From NCBI RefSeq assembly GCF_032118995.1, contig NC_092652.1:20010544-20074543 (forward strand): a stretch of DNA of 64,000 nt, written 5' to 3'. The position numbers and the translations under genes were made by a program. Positions 32,730-44,605 of this stretch are shown here, piece after piece. The stretch comes from Asterias amurensis. Taxonomy: Eukaryota; Echinodermata; Asteroidea; Forcipulatida; Asteriidae. Under the pieces are notes generated by a model. It was not told where the DNA came from and searched no databases. It saw only the letters and a program-made list of their open reading frames with translations. Within the stretch, counting starts at the first letter, position 1, and every line of letters begins with the position of its first letter.

Positions 32730-34481
32730 TTCGACGTCTGATTTTCTTTAATGCAACATCAACACTAGCCACACTCTGGTACCGGCATCGGTTAAACGTA
32801 CAACTTACACGTTTGTCTGTCAGCTTGTTTGGTTAGTCGAGGCTGGAACCAGACAATCCCCCGACTACTACTGCTTTCAACCTCGTCCTCAGTTTTACGT
32901 AAGCTTTCAATACAAACTTGAAACTCCAGGGATAAACTAAAGTCTTAGTGTTAGTGTTCTCGTTAACTATTACACACGTTGATTATGCAATGCATGCTGT
33001 CTGCGTGAAAAATGCTGTTCGTTCGAACTTTTATGCAGCTAGCTCACGTATCGTTCACCGGCGAGATTATCAAGCGGAACTTCACAAAAAGTTGCCAAAA
33101 GATGGTATCAATTACCTGATTAAATAATCCAACAATGTATGTATAGAGGTATGAATGGAATTTACTTTTTATCATATTTTGGGGCTTTTTGTGTTAAATT
33201 GTAAATTGTGATTCTTGAGATGAAAAATTGTCCCACCGCATGACCGCCCACATATCGTTATCGTGACCTCTGCCGGCCACTCACTCAGCTCGGCAGCATG
33301 CAGGGGGTCCTTACCGCAGTGACCGACTGCCTGTGAGGAGTGTGTGCGCTGCCTCTGGCCGGCAGCTTCGGCGGAAAACCGGGGCGTTTTAATCATGTGT
33401 AGAAACAAAATCTAGGCGCTCCTCTTTGACCCTGCACAGCCACGACACAGTACTACGAATGGATCCCTACGAATGATCTTTCCCTTTGCTTTGCATCGCA
33501 CTTTCTTTGCAGACACAAAACAAAATTTGCTTGCTCATTTTGCTTTGTCATTGTTATTGTATTGTTTTTCATTTGTTTGTTGTTATTTTTTTTGATAGAA
33601 TTTTTTATTTAATTATGAATATAAATTTACCTATCATAACTTTGTCAAAGAATTGGCAAACACTGGTTATTAATTTATATTATAAACAAATTTTACCATA
33701 AATGAGCTCCGGCAACGGCATGTCTCTGTCTGGCAAGGTCAATAACTGTAACTCTCTGGCCAGGGTTAATATCACTACCTGCGTCTTGTGTGTTCTATGT
33801 TCACGCGCCAAGTTTGCTTGAAGATAAATAAGTTATCACATGCGCGCTCGTGGAAAAAAGGGAAAATATAGGGTGTCTGCGCCCCATAATCCAACAAGGC
33901 CTGGGACGCAGAAGCGCTATATTTTTCCGTATTCGCCTCCCACTTGTGTGATAACTTATAGTATTTCACGGATGGTGATTATACTACTAACTCCTAGAAC
34001 TTTGAGGTTCGTTCCGCTATCCTCATGGAGACGAACCTCATAGTCTACTTCTAGGAGAAATGCTTACTGATGGGCCAGAGTGTGTGGAGGATCGGATTAG
34101 GTGGCTTTATAAGAAGAACACCAGTCAGAATGTTGAGATTTCAACAGAAGGAGACATGGCAATACCCTTAATAAAGCCCGGTTCATACCTCCTGGGATAT
34201 ACAATTTTTGACAGCACAAGTTCGCAACAAACAATTCGCAACAGTTGAACTGTGTACAACCAAAACATTCACTGCAAAAACATTCACTACACAAAATTTG
34301 CTCTGCATTCTTACAAATCATAATTTTTTTCAAATTATCTGTTTTTCAGAAAAGGTTAGTTTTCACTTGATTCCGTGCAAGCAGTCTACCCACATGACCC
34401 ACACACCATCAACCCCACCCAAAGTTTCCCGATCTTGAACTGCAGTCTTCCACTCATCCCAATGCCTTGGCCTCATCAAAG
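32730..34481. other. Divergent intergenic region, CALML4-like / SLC25A42
   Basis: The two start codons face away from each other across 1.75 kb, so promoters for both should lie here. 33240-33370 is richer in GC. A partial family F hairpin repeat is at 33775-33965 and a decayed hairpin at 33989-34055. No TATA box or other clear promoter motif was identified. Confidence 0.5.
33775..33965. repeat. Family F hairpin element, partial
   Basis: Contains CACGCGCCAAGTTTGCTTGA, a hairpin around CAACAAGGCCTGGGACGCAG, and GTGTGATAACTTATA, as in the fuller copies at 44322-44605, 57080-57357 and 57445-57727. Confidence 0.7.
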
Positions 34482-37400
34482 ATGATAGAGAGATCGGAGC
34501 AGGAACATCCTGTTCGGAGGATCCAAGAGGATCATCATCACCTCTGCGACATCTCGGTCAAAGCGGAGAGTAATAAACATGCTGCAGAGGTAAGGATAGC
34601 TTACAGTCCAACTTAAGAGATCAATCAGGCAATTGTTCAGCACCATCATTCTAGGTTCCTGTTTCGAGGCGCTAATAGCAAAGTGAAGAAAACATTTAAA
34701 GACAAAAGAGGTAACACAGATTTTCATGTGGAGATGATGACAAGTGTAATGAACTAAATGTAAGCAGATTCACAGAGATTTGTGTGAGCTGGCTATTGAA
34801 GATCTGTATAGTGTCCTCCTTTAACAGTGGTCTGCTGGCCAAATGCTGGGTAAAACACCCAGGAAGGACCTGTAAAAATTCTCTTCAAGTGGTCCAACTG
34901 GCTAGTTCAGTGTTAAAAAGCAACCCTATTTCCTTCATCACGGACTTGTGAACAAGCTAGTGTACTAGTGAAATGAAAAGCTAACTGGTCCTATCTAGTC
35001 ACTTAACAAGTTAATGGCTTTAACAAGTTAAGAGCAAACCCTGCTCTGAGGTGTTAAGTGTGCAGAGTTTGAGAGGGGAAATTACTCCATAACTTTGATG
35101 CACATGAAAGGAAGCTTCTGTCACCTGATGAAGATAGGAATGATCAACAGTAGTTTGTTTGATGATCTCAGATTGGGCCAAGGATGGTATGTATGCATGT
35201 CTCTCACACTAATAGACTAGACCATGATGCTTTTTTCTGAGTCAACAGTTAAGGCCCGTTCCCACTGCAGCAATAACGATAACGATCACGACGCAAAGAG
35301 AACACTTTCTATTGGTTGAATGAGTGTGTGCATATTCTGCGTGGAGCAATTCAATCAATTGAATGCATTCTCTTTGCGTCGTGATCGTTATCAATTTTCG
35401 TTATTGCTGCAGTGTGACTTGGCTTTTAGGATTTTGTGATTAATTTTTGGTTTGATGGTTTACCAATGCAAATAGTGCTCATCACTGCAAGTGTTGGAGT
35501 ATTATGGTCAAATTTCCTGCCCCTGGAAAACATTTTGCAGCTTTCTGGGCATGTGGTAGCTTTAGGAAAGACTCCGACTAGCACAAAGCTAGAACATTTT
35601 CAAGCATCTGCTGAAAACTTACCTGTTTACTCATTAATTTGTGTTAAGCGCTTCAGGACTGTTGTGTGAAGCGCTATATAAGTGCCGTTCATTATTATTA
35701 TTATTAAAGCTTACCGCAAAATCCAGCACTGTGAAATTGTCCCTGGTGCCTAGTATTAACAACTCACTGGTGCCCAGTTCCTACAGAATATATTTTGCCT
35801 AGGGCCTGTGGAAAACTGGTGCCTACTTCCTTTGGAATGCTAGTGCCTAGCAACAGTGATGCACTCGTACGTAACGTTAGTGCAAACCTGATGTATCTCG
35901 ATTTTGTAATAACAAATTGTCTCTCACCGAAGAGAGGCTCCTTGCAAAAATAATGTTTCTTGGCACCTAAGGCTTTGTGTATACGTGCGTACCTGGGGGT
36001 ATTTTTTAGCAATATATACTAATCTGGCTCTTTCAAACTGGTGTATAACGAAAGTTGTACACGTATTTTAAGGAGACACACTATTTACACACTGCCACCA
36101 CAAGTTGATGTCCTATGTATTCTTAACATGATAAATAGGAAGTCAGGCAATTTTTGTTCCCTATCATTGTCTTGTGGTTTGTTTACACTGTTTTGATGAA
36201 GGTTTTTTTTAAAGCATTTTTACTCAACACAACTTTCTATGTTTGATCATTCAGCTATTGTTCTAGCAGGTTTCTCCCCATAAGCAACCAAGCGTTTGGG
36301 TCTGATCTCTGCAAATTGCGTGCCAATACATGCAAATTTTCAACAGAAAAAAAATAATTGTTTTTTTCACAAAAATCATCAAGAGAAATCCATATATAGA
36401 ATGCTCCAGATTGCACAGGTTTTTAAAACCAAGATGAACATAAAGTAGAAAATATTCAGAGGACCTTGTTTCAATTCAGCGTGCTTCGTCCAACATCAAA
36501 CAAATTTAAGTCCAAAATTCCCCTCGGTTTGAAATATTCTGGGGAGAACCTTGCTGCTCAACATCTGTGTCACCTTCTCGATTTCCTTCCCTGCGCTGCC
36601 CCCCCCCATCAGCCCTGCCCCCCCCCCCATCAGCCCTGCCCCCTAAATTCTTACAACTACGTGTACTTACTAGTTGGTAAGACACTCCCACATGAGTAAT
36701 ATGCCTGTGATTTTTTTCACAGACCTCTGGAAAGTATTGAGTATACAGTGCTGACACAAAATCGGTGTATATGGGTACAAACCAAACTTAATATTCTTTA
36801 TCCCCGATGCAAATTTCCATCTATGAAAGAAGTACTTGGCAACACCTGTAATATGAGATTGTAATGTAATATGACTTGTATCCAGAAACTCTGTGATGAC
36901 CTTATTCCTGCCTCCCTTATCACAGACTCACTTGATCATTGTAAATCTGACATAACAAATCTACCCAGATTGTATTTCATCTTTGCTCTTGTGTCCTTGC
37001 AGTATAATCCACCCCAGTGGAAGGAGGTGACAGCATCCTTGGCTGCTGGGGCAGTAGCCGGAGCAACAGCCAAGACTGCCATTGCACCGCTAGATAGAAC
37101 AAAAATATTGTTCCAAAGTGAGTGCCCTTTTTAATAATAATAATAATACATGGAAAGGTTTTTTATATATGTAGCGCTTTATACACTCGAAGGGCGTTTC
37201 GAAGCACTTCCAACAATAGTACTCCTGGTCACTGGGCCGGTATATTATTTCCTTAAACCATATCAGCTCCCTGGGGAGTATACAGCCTGAGCAGTTTGCT
37301 CTGAAATTAATATAGGTGGAGACATGTTTTAAAGCAGAATACATGTATGAGGATTATTACAAATATCCATTGAAATTTTGTGGTTTTTCCTCATACTTTA

Positions 37401-40400
37401 TGAACAACATGTAGCTTGTCTGTAATTTTGTAAAGTTAAAACTTTAAATTTTTATAATAATTGCTTTGGCTTCATATACCCTTACTCACTGTTGTTGTTT
37501 TGTGTTGCAGCATCTGATATGCAATTCAGTGCTCGAAGGGCTTTAAGGGTGATCCAGCAAGTTTACCACAATGAGGGAGTTTTAGCATTATGGCGTGGAA
37601 ACTCGGCTACGATGACGCGCATTATCCCTTACGCTGCAATCCAATATGCATCTCACGAACAGTATAAGACTCTGCTAAATCCGAGCAAAGCCCCGTAAGT
37701 ATTTTGTTTTCATATTCTCTGTGATGGGGACTTTCTTTCATTTACCTCAACCAGGGCCCAATTTCATAGCGCTGCTTAACGGCAAGCAAATTTTTGTGCT
37801 TACTGTAGCAGAAAAATTTTGTCTTGTGTCAAATTACGCTCCTGACTTTTGTGAGGATCTGTATCTATTGGAAAATGAGACTACATTAAACTTACACAGT
37901 TTGAAGGTAATGATAGTAGAAAGCTTCCCTTCAAGTAATACTTACTAAGGTGCTGTAATGTTTTTTTAAATGAGTAAAATAAGTCACAAAATAATTTTTT
38001 CGTAAACTATTTTAGCATGTTAAAACATATTACCATAACATACATGTACCATAGCTGGTTAATACATTTTACATCCTAAAACTGACACAAAAAATATTTT
38101 TGTGACATTGTTTTACTAATTTCTCAAAAACTACAGTCGCCTCAGTAAGTAAGAAGGATCGCTTTCTACTATCATTATCTTCAAACTGTGTAAGTTTAAT
38201 GTAAATCTGTGGACATTGTGTTTTGTGTGAGAAAATAGTACAAGACGCTTTAAGTTTAATTTAAAATGTTCCTGAAGTGCCTACAACAAAGTGTTGGGAA
38301 AAGGGGTCCAAGCGTTAATTCAGCCAATACTCAATTAATACAGTTCCTTTAATTAAAGTATAAAATGCATTTTAACTGACGGAAATGAGCCCCAACCCCA
38401 AAGTTGACAATTTGTCAGCTCAGTGCTATAAGGTTACTAAACACAAACTAGTGAACAATGGTGTTTTGTCTTTCATTATTTTCTTGCAACTTTGATGACC
38501 AATTGAGTCCAATATTTCACAGGTTTGTTATTTATACAAATGTTTGCATACACCAAGTGAGGACACTGCTCTTACCAAAGGTGTCCAGTGCCTTTAACAA
38601 TATCAGCTATTCATCCGCAGGGTAGCTGTTGCTGACAGTCAAAAGGAAACTAATCTTCTTGTCTGAAGAGTGGAGATGTCTTGTTTTTTTTCTTCTCTTT
38701 TTTAATATTTTTGTTATTGGGAGGCTTCATGTAGCCTGTGTTTCTTCCTTACATGTACATGTATACCTCTAGGGATTCGTAAACATTTGTATGTGAATTG
38801 AGGTGAAGTATTCACACAGCTGAACAGGCTTAATGAAGTTTGTCTGACAACTGAAGGGTTATATTTTAAAAAAAAATTATTTTTGCCAAATAATTACTTT
38901 GAAAACCACTCAGGATCAATCAACCCCATTTACTACATGTAGGACCTCCAATATGCAATTCAAGCAATTTTATAAAACCCATTCAAGTTGCACTAATGAA
39001 CTTGTTCTGAGTGGACAATTTGGTCGGTTTGAAAAAAGGTACTGCCGTCGATTTCACAAAAGTCTTCCTAACTGAAGACTAATCTTAGGACTTGGGACGA
39101 GTCCCAACCCTGTACTGTAGCATGCAGACCTTAAGATAAATCTTAAGTTAGGACGAGTTACTCGCCCTAACTCGAGATAAGACAAGTCCTAACTCTTTGT
39201 AAAACCGACCCCAGGACGCTATTGGTAATTACTCAAAATAATTGTTAGCATAAAAACTTACTTGGTAATAAGCAATGGAGGGCTGTTGATAGTATAAAAC
39301 ATTGTGAGAAACGGCTCCCTCTGAAGTAACATAGTTTTTAAGAAGGAGGTAAATTCTCACGCAAATAATAAAAACTTAAGCTGAATGAAGCCTTTTATTA
39401 ATGCATCTGTAAGGACACAAAGTTGTACAAAAAGTGTGTTTTTTCTTTAACCATTCTCTTGCAACTTCGATGACCTATTGAGCCAAACTTTTTTTCACAG
39501 GCTTGTTATTTTCTGCATATGTTGGGATACAGCAAGTGAGAATACTGGTCTTTGACAATTACTAAGCCATGTCCAGTGCCTTTAAGCCCGGCTCATTCTT
39601 GTGCCTTGCAAATTTGCTTTGCATTCACTGAGTGAGAAACTTCTTTCATTAGCTTTTGGATTTACCTTGGGATTTCAAACAGTCCGTCAAAGCCTGAAGG
39701 AAAGAATATCAAAAGGCAAATTGATGATTAAATATTTAAAGTCGATAGGACTTTTTATTTCATTTGCATTTAATCAATTATTCATCTTTGATTGTGAAAC
39801 TGCTTCGGCCGGAGGAAAAAGGGCACATGGTAGATCCCTGGGGAACACACACTTGTGACTTTGAATTTAAGCAGATTAAACTCTTAAATTTCTACCTTAA
39901 ATGTACAGAGACATAAGATTTGAGTTCCATTCTATAGAACAGTGCCAACTTTAAACCCCTGTGATGCTGAGAAATAATGAAAACAAATTATTTGGCCCAG
40001 ATTTTGAGAAGCTACAGACCTTGTAGCTCAGAAATTTCGCCGGATCAGAAGTATTTCTATTTTTGTTTTTCCCCCTTTTTCCCGATTTGCTGAGGTTTTA
40101 GCAGGAGGCTTGTAATTAAACTTCATACAATATTACATGTAAACCTCTTTTAAAAAAACTAAAATGCAGGATTGGTTTACTGACCAAGTGTTCAAACTAC
40201 TGCAGCCAATTTCACGAAACGCTAGGATTAATCCTAACTCGAGTTAGGACGAGTAACCCATCCTAACCTAGGATGGGTTCAATGCGTCCTATGTATTTAG
40301 ATACGGAACTGAACCCGTCCTAAGGCCAAAAATTAATCCTAAGTAATGAAGGGTTTGGTGAAATCGACGGCTGGACTCCAGTCAGTGATTGAAGCTGTCA

Positions 40401-43400
40401 AGTAAACACTAAAGTAGCTAGCGAAAACATGTTTTGCCTCCCTATGTTTGCCCCATGGTTTTTTTCTGTGTGCTTTAACTCTCTCTCTCTCTCTCTATCC
40501 GTGTACATGTATTTCCATTTCACTGCTTATGTTACACTTAATTACCTGTTCATATTTGTTGTGCTGACATTAAGCCTTCGAGAAAGACTTTGCTCAAAAC
40601 GTCAGGCCATAAACTATTTTTTGAAATTGAAAACCATCTATCCAACGTAGTAATTGGGTCCAGGATTAGGTAGGCCTAACTTCTTTCAAATTGTATGAAT
40701 AACTTATTTCCACTTGACCTTTCAATGAAAGCTTTTGCCCAGTTTAGATTGAAACTCACTGAATAAATTTATTCTGTTTTTCGTTATGGTCACTTCGGGG
40801 TTTAAAACCATTCCAAGGTTCTTTGTTATTAAGTAAACACAATTTATCTTGCGTAGTAATTGCATCCAGTATTGAATAGGGCTAATTTCTTACAAATTCT
40901 ATGAATAAATTGTTTCCTTTCAATGAAGTTTGTTCTCCAAGCTTAGAGTAAAACTCACTGAATAAATTCATTTATGTTTTTTGTCAACAAGGAGTTTAGA
41001 ACCATTACCGAGGTTCCTCGCTGGGTCATTGGCAGGAGTAACAGCCTCTACACTCACTTATCCACTAGATTTCATCAGGGCTCGTATGGCTGTAACTAAC
41101 CGAAAAAGGTCTGTGGCTGATAGATACTCCCTGATTCGTTAAATCCTTGCACCAACGTCACACAGGCTTGTATATTGAAAGGTTGCATCCCCTTAAGGTG
41201 ATCTCTTGGGGCCTTTCTCAAACCACGGCTTGGGCTCCGGCTCAGGCTTAGGCTCCGCGCGCTGTGTGTACGAAGCTCGGCCTCTAACCTGCATTTTCAG
41301 TGCGTATTGCTGATTGTACACCGGCACGCGGAGCCTGAGCCGGAGCCTAAGCCGAGGTTTGAGAAAAGCCCCTGGCTGCCGTTGTTTAAGCCCCACCTGT
41401 TATTATTGTAATTTTATGTTTCTGAGAATGAAGCCAAGTATGCCTCATAAGGGAACTCAATAACTGCAGCTGGCAAGCCTGAGGAAACCTGTTGTTATTA
41501 TTATTATTATTATTTATTCGACAAGTACAAGTTACAACAGTCAAGTTGCAATAACACAAGACAGAACATTAACGGAAAAACAATTATAAAAAAGCAAGAA
41601 ATAAGGAAAACAAATACAGAATTAAATAAAAGAATAAATAAGGTTAAATTAAATAAAAATAACTAAATTTATTTGAAAAAAAAAGAAGAAGAAAAAACAT
41701 GATGAGGGTTCGGTGCTCTTTTATTTGCACTACCAATCCTAGTACACAGAAACTATGTCTAAAAGTCCCATGGAATGACAAGGCAATTATGGACTTAAAG
41801 GGACTTAAAAAGGACATAAGTGTCATGACCAGGGGCAGATTGCACCAAGCGGTCTTAAACTGGTCTATGCGCTATAGCCGGCTAACTTGAAAATGCGCTT
41901 AGACAGTCTTTAATTATAGACCGATTGCAATATCGCGGTCTACAATTATAGCCGGTCTTAAATCTTAAGCCTGCTCTGAGCTGGCTATAATCGGTCTTAG
42001 TTTTGTTTTTTAAAGATGGTGCTGCATTTGTTAGTTGTAGACGATTTGATGTGACGAGCTCTACGACGAGACCGAATATTTAGAGATGTATTACACCCAT
42101 TCTGCTGATCAGAAACACCTGGGGTTGATTTTCACAAAGAGTTAACTTACATGTACATGTAGGACTAGTCCTAGGAGATATTTAAACTTAAGGCTAGTCC
42201 AACTTTCCCAAGCTCTGTGAAAAAAAAACCCAGGCATTCTTGGGTGGGATTTGAACACATGACCTTTGCAATTCTAGAGCAGTATCTTACCAACTAGACC
42301 ACCGAGATTGCCCTATAGCTAGAGGCAGTTCAAATCCTGAGTACGAGTATACAGTGCTATGCACATTTCCATCCAGGTGTTCAAGATTTGAAAATGCAAG
42401 AATTTTTAATATACTTTTGCACAGTCACAAGACTATGGGCGGCATCATCATAAAGACGTTACGGACACACGGTTTTGCAAGTTTCTATCGAGGCTACCTC
42501 CCCACGGTGCTGGGAGTCATCCCCTATGGCGGAATCAGCTTCTTCATTTTTGAAACTTTGAAGAAAAAACACAGAGGTAGGTAATTAAAATTATGAGATG
42601 TCGATTTGGCAAATTTTAGTTCATGAAATGTTGGTTGTAAAAGCCTTTTTTAGGTATGATGTGATTTCTCAAAAATGTGATTTCTAAAAAAAAACTTCCT
42701 GATTTCAGGATTTTCTCAATACCCCCTTGATTTAAAGGATTATACATTGTATCATTCACCAAAAGGAGAAAGTAAATAGTTCACATTGTATCAAAGTCTG
42801 TAGTTTTATATGCAGCATCAGCATAGATTTTAAAATCATTTGAATTGCACCATCTGGGAGGTTCCCGGTCATGAATAAAGCGGGACCCAGACAAAATATT
42901 TTTTTCAGAATTTTTCACGAATTAATCTTCCTGCATTAACATAACTGCTCCAGATTTTTGGCGATATCTCAAATAACTCGCCACCTTTTGAAATGAAATT
43001 TTCAGGTGTTATTATTTTTTTTTTTCATCTACATTTATATGTTATGATTAAAACAATTGAATGATTACATACTTCAAAGGTATTTATTCTGTTTAATAAC
43101 ATTTTTGCTGAGAAATTTTAGGCAAAACAATTTAAGTGGGAAGCAAATCATGGCTTCTTCAATTGACCAACTTTCACTATTTCTCCCCCCCCCCCACCCC
43201 TGACAGAGCTGACCGGTCACTCCCACCCCAAGCCTCTTCAGAATATGGCATTCGGCGCTGTGGCAGGACTCGTCGGCCAATCCGCATCTTACCCCCTCGA
43301 CGTCGTCCGAAGGCGGATGCAGACCGCAGGAATAACCAAATACTCATACGACACGATTGTCAATACGGCCAAGGATATTTACCATGAGGGCGGTATTGTC

Positions 43401-43526
43401 AGGGGATTGTACAAAGGACTGAGTATGAACTGGGTTAAAGGTCCCATCGCTGTGGGAATAAGCTTTACGACCTACGACCTGGCCCATCGGTTCATTCAAC
43501 AGAGAGTTCTGCACGAGGACGTATGA
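34482..43526 (+). CDS. SLC25A42: Mitochondrial coenzyme A transporter, 6 exons, 331 aa
   Basis: Inner-membrane carrier that imports coenzyme A in exchange for adenine nucleotides (family knowledge). Exons: 34482-34589, 37003-37117, 37511-37694, 40992-41108, 42425-42576, 43207-43526. Lengths sum to 332 codons with stop; human is 318 residues. Three carrier repeats each show the signature: PLDRTK at residues 65-70, PLDFIR at 160-165, PLDVVR at 255-260. Strong family segments are [53 protein letters not shown] and [19 protein letters not shown]. Exon 1 (starts [10 protein letters not shown]) is inferred from an ATG-to-GTAAGG open block, phase 0 on both sides, with an upstream in-frame TGA at 34395-34397; its sequence is not conserved enough to prove. 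The exon 4 donor GTCTGT is weak, but its use gives exactly the human spacing. Confidence 0.94.
35250..35430. repeat. Inverted-repeat element, about 180 bp
   Basis: The left arm CACTGCAGCAATAACGATAA followed by CGATCACGACGCAAAGAGAA faces the right arm TTCTCTTTGCGTCGTGATCG. Arms of about 40 bp enclose a 70-bp middle. It lies in SLC25A42 intron 1. Confidence 0.85.
35570..35706 (+). mobile_element. LINE 3' end with (ATT)n tail
   Basis: One frame reads [14 protein letters not shown] then stop, the usual C-terminus of CR1/L2-type LINE ORF2 proteins (FKxxLKTYLF). Then comes GCGCTATATAAGTGCCGTTC and an ATT tail. Only this 5'-truncated end is present. Confidence 0.7.
36690..36830. mobile_element. SINE body fragment
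   Basis: CATGAGTAATATGCCTGTGA, TTTTTTCACAGACC, GTATTGAGTATACAGTGCTG and ATTCTTTATCCCCGATGCAA also occur in that order at 53880-54000, and in part at 42338-42365 and 47400-47450. Those last two carry tRNA-like heads. Confidence 0.6.
37130..37340. mobile_element. SINE/LINE tail fragment in SLC25A42 intron 2
   Basis: Begins with an ATA run then TATATGTAGCGCTTTATACA, and runs on through CTCCCTGGGGAGTATACAGCC. Reads as a minus-strand short retroelement with its tail at the left. Confidence 0.45.
37955..38255. repeat. Dispersed repeat, family E
   Basis: AAGGTGCTGTAATG, TTTACTAATTTCTC, AAACTGTGTAAGTTTAATGTAAATCTGTGGA and a DNA-transposon-like spacing. A shorter copy in antizyme intron 2 is at 21290-21465 (AAACTGTGTCATTTTTATGT then AAATCTGTGGATG). 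Confidence 0.55.
38445..38600. mobile_element. Family A MITE, right half
   Basis: GATGACCAATTGAGTCC, AGGTTTGTTATTT, ACACCAAGTGAGGACAC and the right end GTGTCCAGTGCCTTTAA. The left half is missing. Confidence 0.65.
39213..39585. mobile_element. Family A MITE joined to a foldback element
   Basis: CGCTATTGGTAATTACTCAA through to CATGTCCAGTGCCTTTAA. The left end runs directly into the 'ttaggac' foldback element at 39045-39212. Confidence 0.75.
40540..40640. mobile_element. Retroelement end fragment
   Basis: CCTTCGAGAAAGACTTTGCTC followed by AAAACGTCAGG resembles the conserved ends of Penelope-like and some LINE elements. Short and decayed; it lies in SLC25A42 intron 3. Confidence 0.3.
41213..41382. 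repeat. Inverted-repeat element, 170 bp
   Basis: The left arm CTTTCTCAAACCACGGCTTG plus GGCTCCGGCTCAGGCTTAGG faces CCTGAGCCGGAGCCTAAGCC and CGAGGTTTGAGAAAAGCCCC. Arms are about 55 bp. In SLC25A42 intron 4. Confidence 0.85.
41835..41995. repeat. Foldback element, 'tagaccg / cggtcta' type
   Basis: Facing units GGTCTTAAACTGGTCTATGC, ATTATAGACCG, CGGTCTACAATTATAGCCGG and CGGTCTTA. A palindromic short element in SLC25A42 intron 4. Confidence 0.6.
42235..42370 (-). mobile_element. tRNA-derived SINE head, minus orientation
   Basis: On the minus strand: GGTGGTCTAGTTGGTAAGAT (A-box like), then GTGTTCAAATCCCACC (B-box like), at tRNA spacing. Continues into the shared body (CAGTGCTATGCACAT on the plus side). 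It ends about 55 bp before the SLC25A42 exon at 42425. Confidence 0.65.
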
Positions 43527-44321
43527 TGATTCGAACTGAAGTAGCACCCGTTTCAGACAGGCACTCCAGAGTCGCGCCGAAAAAATTAAAGTACGTATGT
43601 ACATGTAAGGTTTGACGTCTGGAAGAGTTAAGGAGCGACTGGATGCGCTAGAAGTTAAAAGATCAACTCTTGAGCCCCTTGGTTTCAGATGTTGATCTTG
43701 TCATGAGCCGAACCTACATTGTATAGTAATGAAAATGTTATTGTTAAGTTTGCCTGTCTCAAACCAAAGTTTATTTGGGTCCTCCTAGAGTCTTTTTGAT
43801 TCGAGGCTCCCAGGCCTTGCTGAAATGGGTGCAAGATGCAATCGACACCTGCCAGAGCTGTATATTATTTTGATACAGACAAGCCGGGTTCACTCAGGGT
43901 TTACTAATTTTATTGTGCTGAATAATTCAAACATTGCAGTGTGTGCGTTCTGAAAGATTGCATGCCAGTTTCTCAACAAAATTGGTTCGATTTTGTTTTA
44001 TATTTATCAGCAATTTTTTTAATTTTCAAACTCAAGGGTTTAAAAACTTGCGTTGAAGCGTGAACAGTGACCTTTGAGGCTGCGAAGGGTAAATTTACTC
44101 CATCTGTTTTATGATAGCATTTAACCCCAAAACAATGGAATGCAATGGTAGCAAGGGTAATTCCTGTGGTGTTTTTTTTTTTTTTGGGGGGGGGGGTGGT
44201 TGTGTCAAATGTGTTAACTTTTGAAGTGATAGATCATTCATGTTTCTCATGTCAATGAAAACACAAAACAATTTCCAAAAGAGAACATTTTTATAGAACG
44301 TAGTGAATATAAACCCCTTTA

Positions 44322-44605
44322 CCTTCAAGTACGTGCTAATCCTCCAATCGGATTCGCAGAATGTAGTGGTGATTAAAACCTATATTGCACGGCTAATATC
44401 ACTACCTGCGTATTGTGAGTTCTATGGTCACGCGCCAAGTTTGCTTGAAGATAAATACGTTATCACACTCGCGCTCGTGGAAATATGGAAAATATAGTGC
44501 CTCTGAGTCCCATATACAACTCAGCCTTCGACTTCATTGAATATGGGACGCAGCAGCGCTATTTTTTCCGTATTCCACTCGTGCTTGTATGATAACTTAT
44601 TTTGT
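44322..44605. repeat. Family F hairpin element
   Basis: TTCAAGTACGTGCTAATCCT, TTGCACGGCTAATATCACTA, GTTATCACACTCGCGCTCGT, then a decayed hairpin around AATATGGGACGCAGCAGCGC and GTATGATAACTTATT at the end. Confidence 0.75.

Noticed and set aside
34060-34248. Open frame MLTDGPECVEDRIRW at the left of SLC25A42
   Set aside because: It overlaps a dispersed inverted-repeat element at its end and shows no matching donor or recognisable domain; an unknown exon cannot be fully excluded.
42245-42315. Possible tRNA gene on the minus strand
   Set aside because: It has A- and B-box-like sequence, but the acceptor stem does not close and the body continues into sequence shared with other SINE copies.
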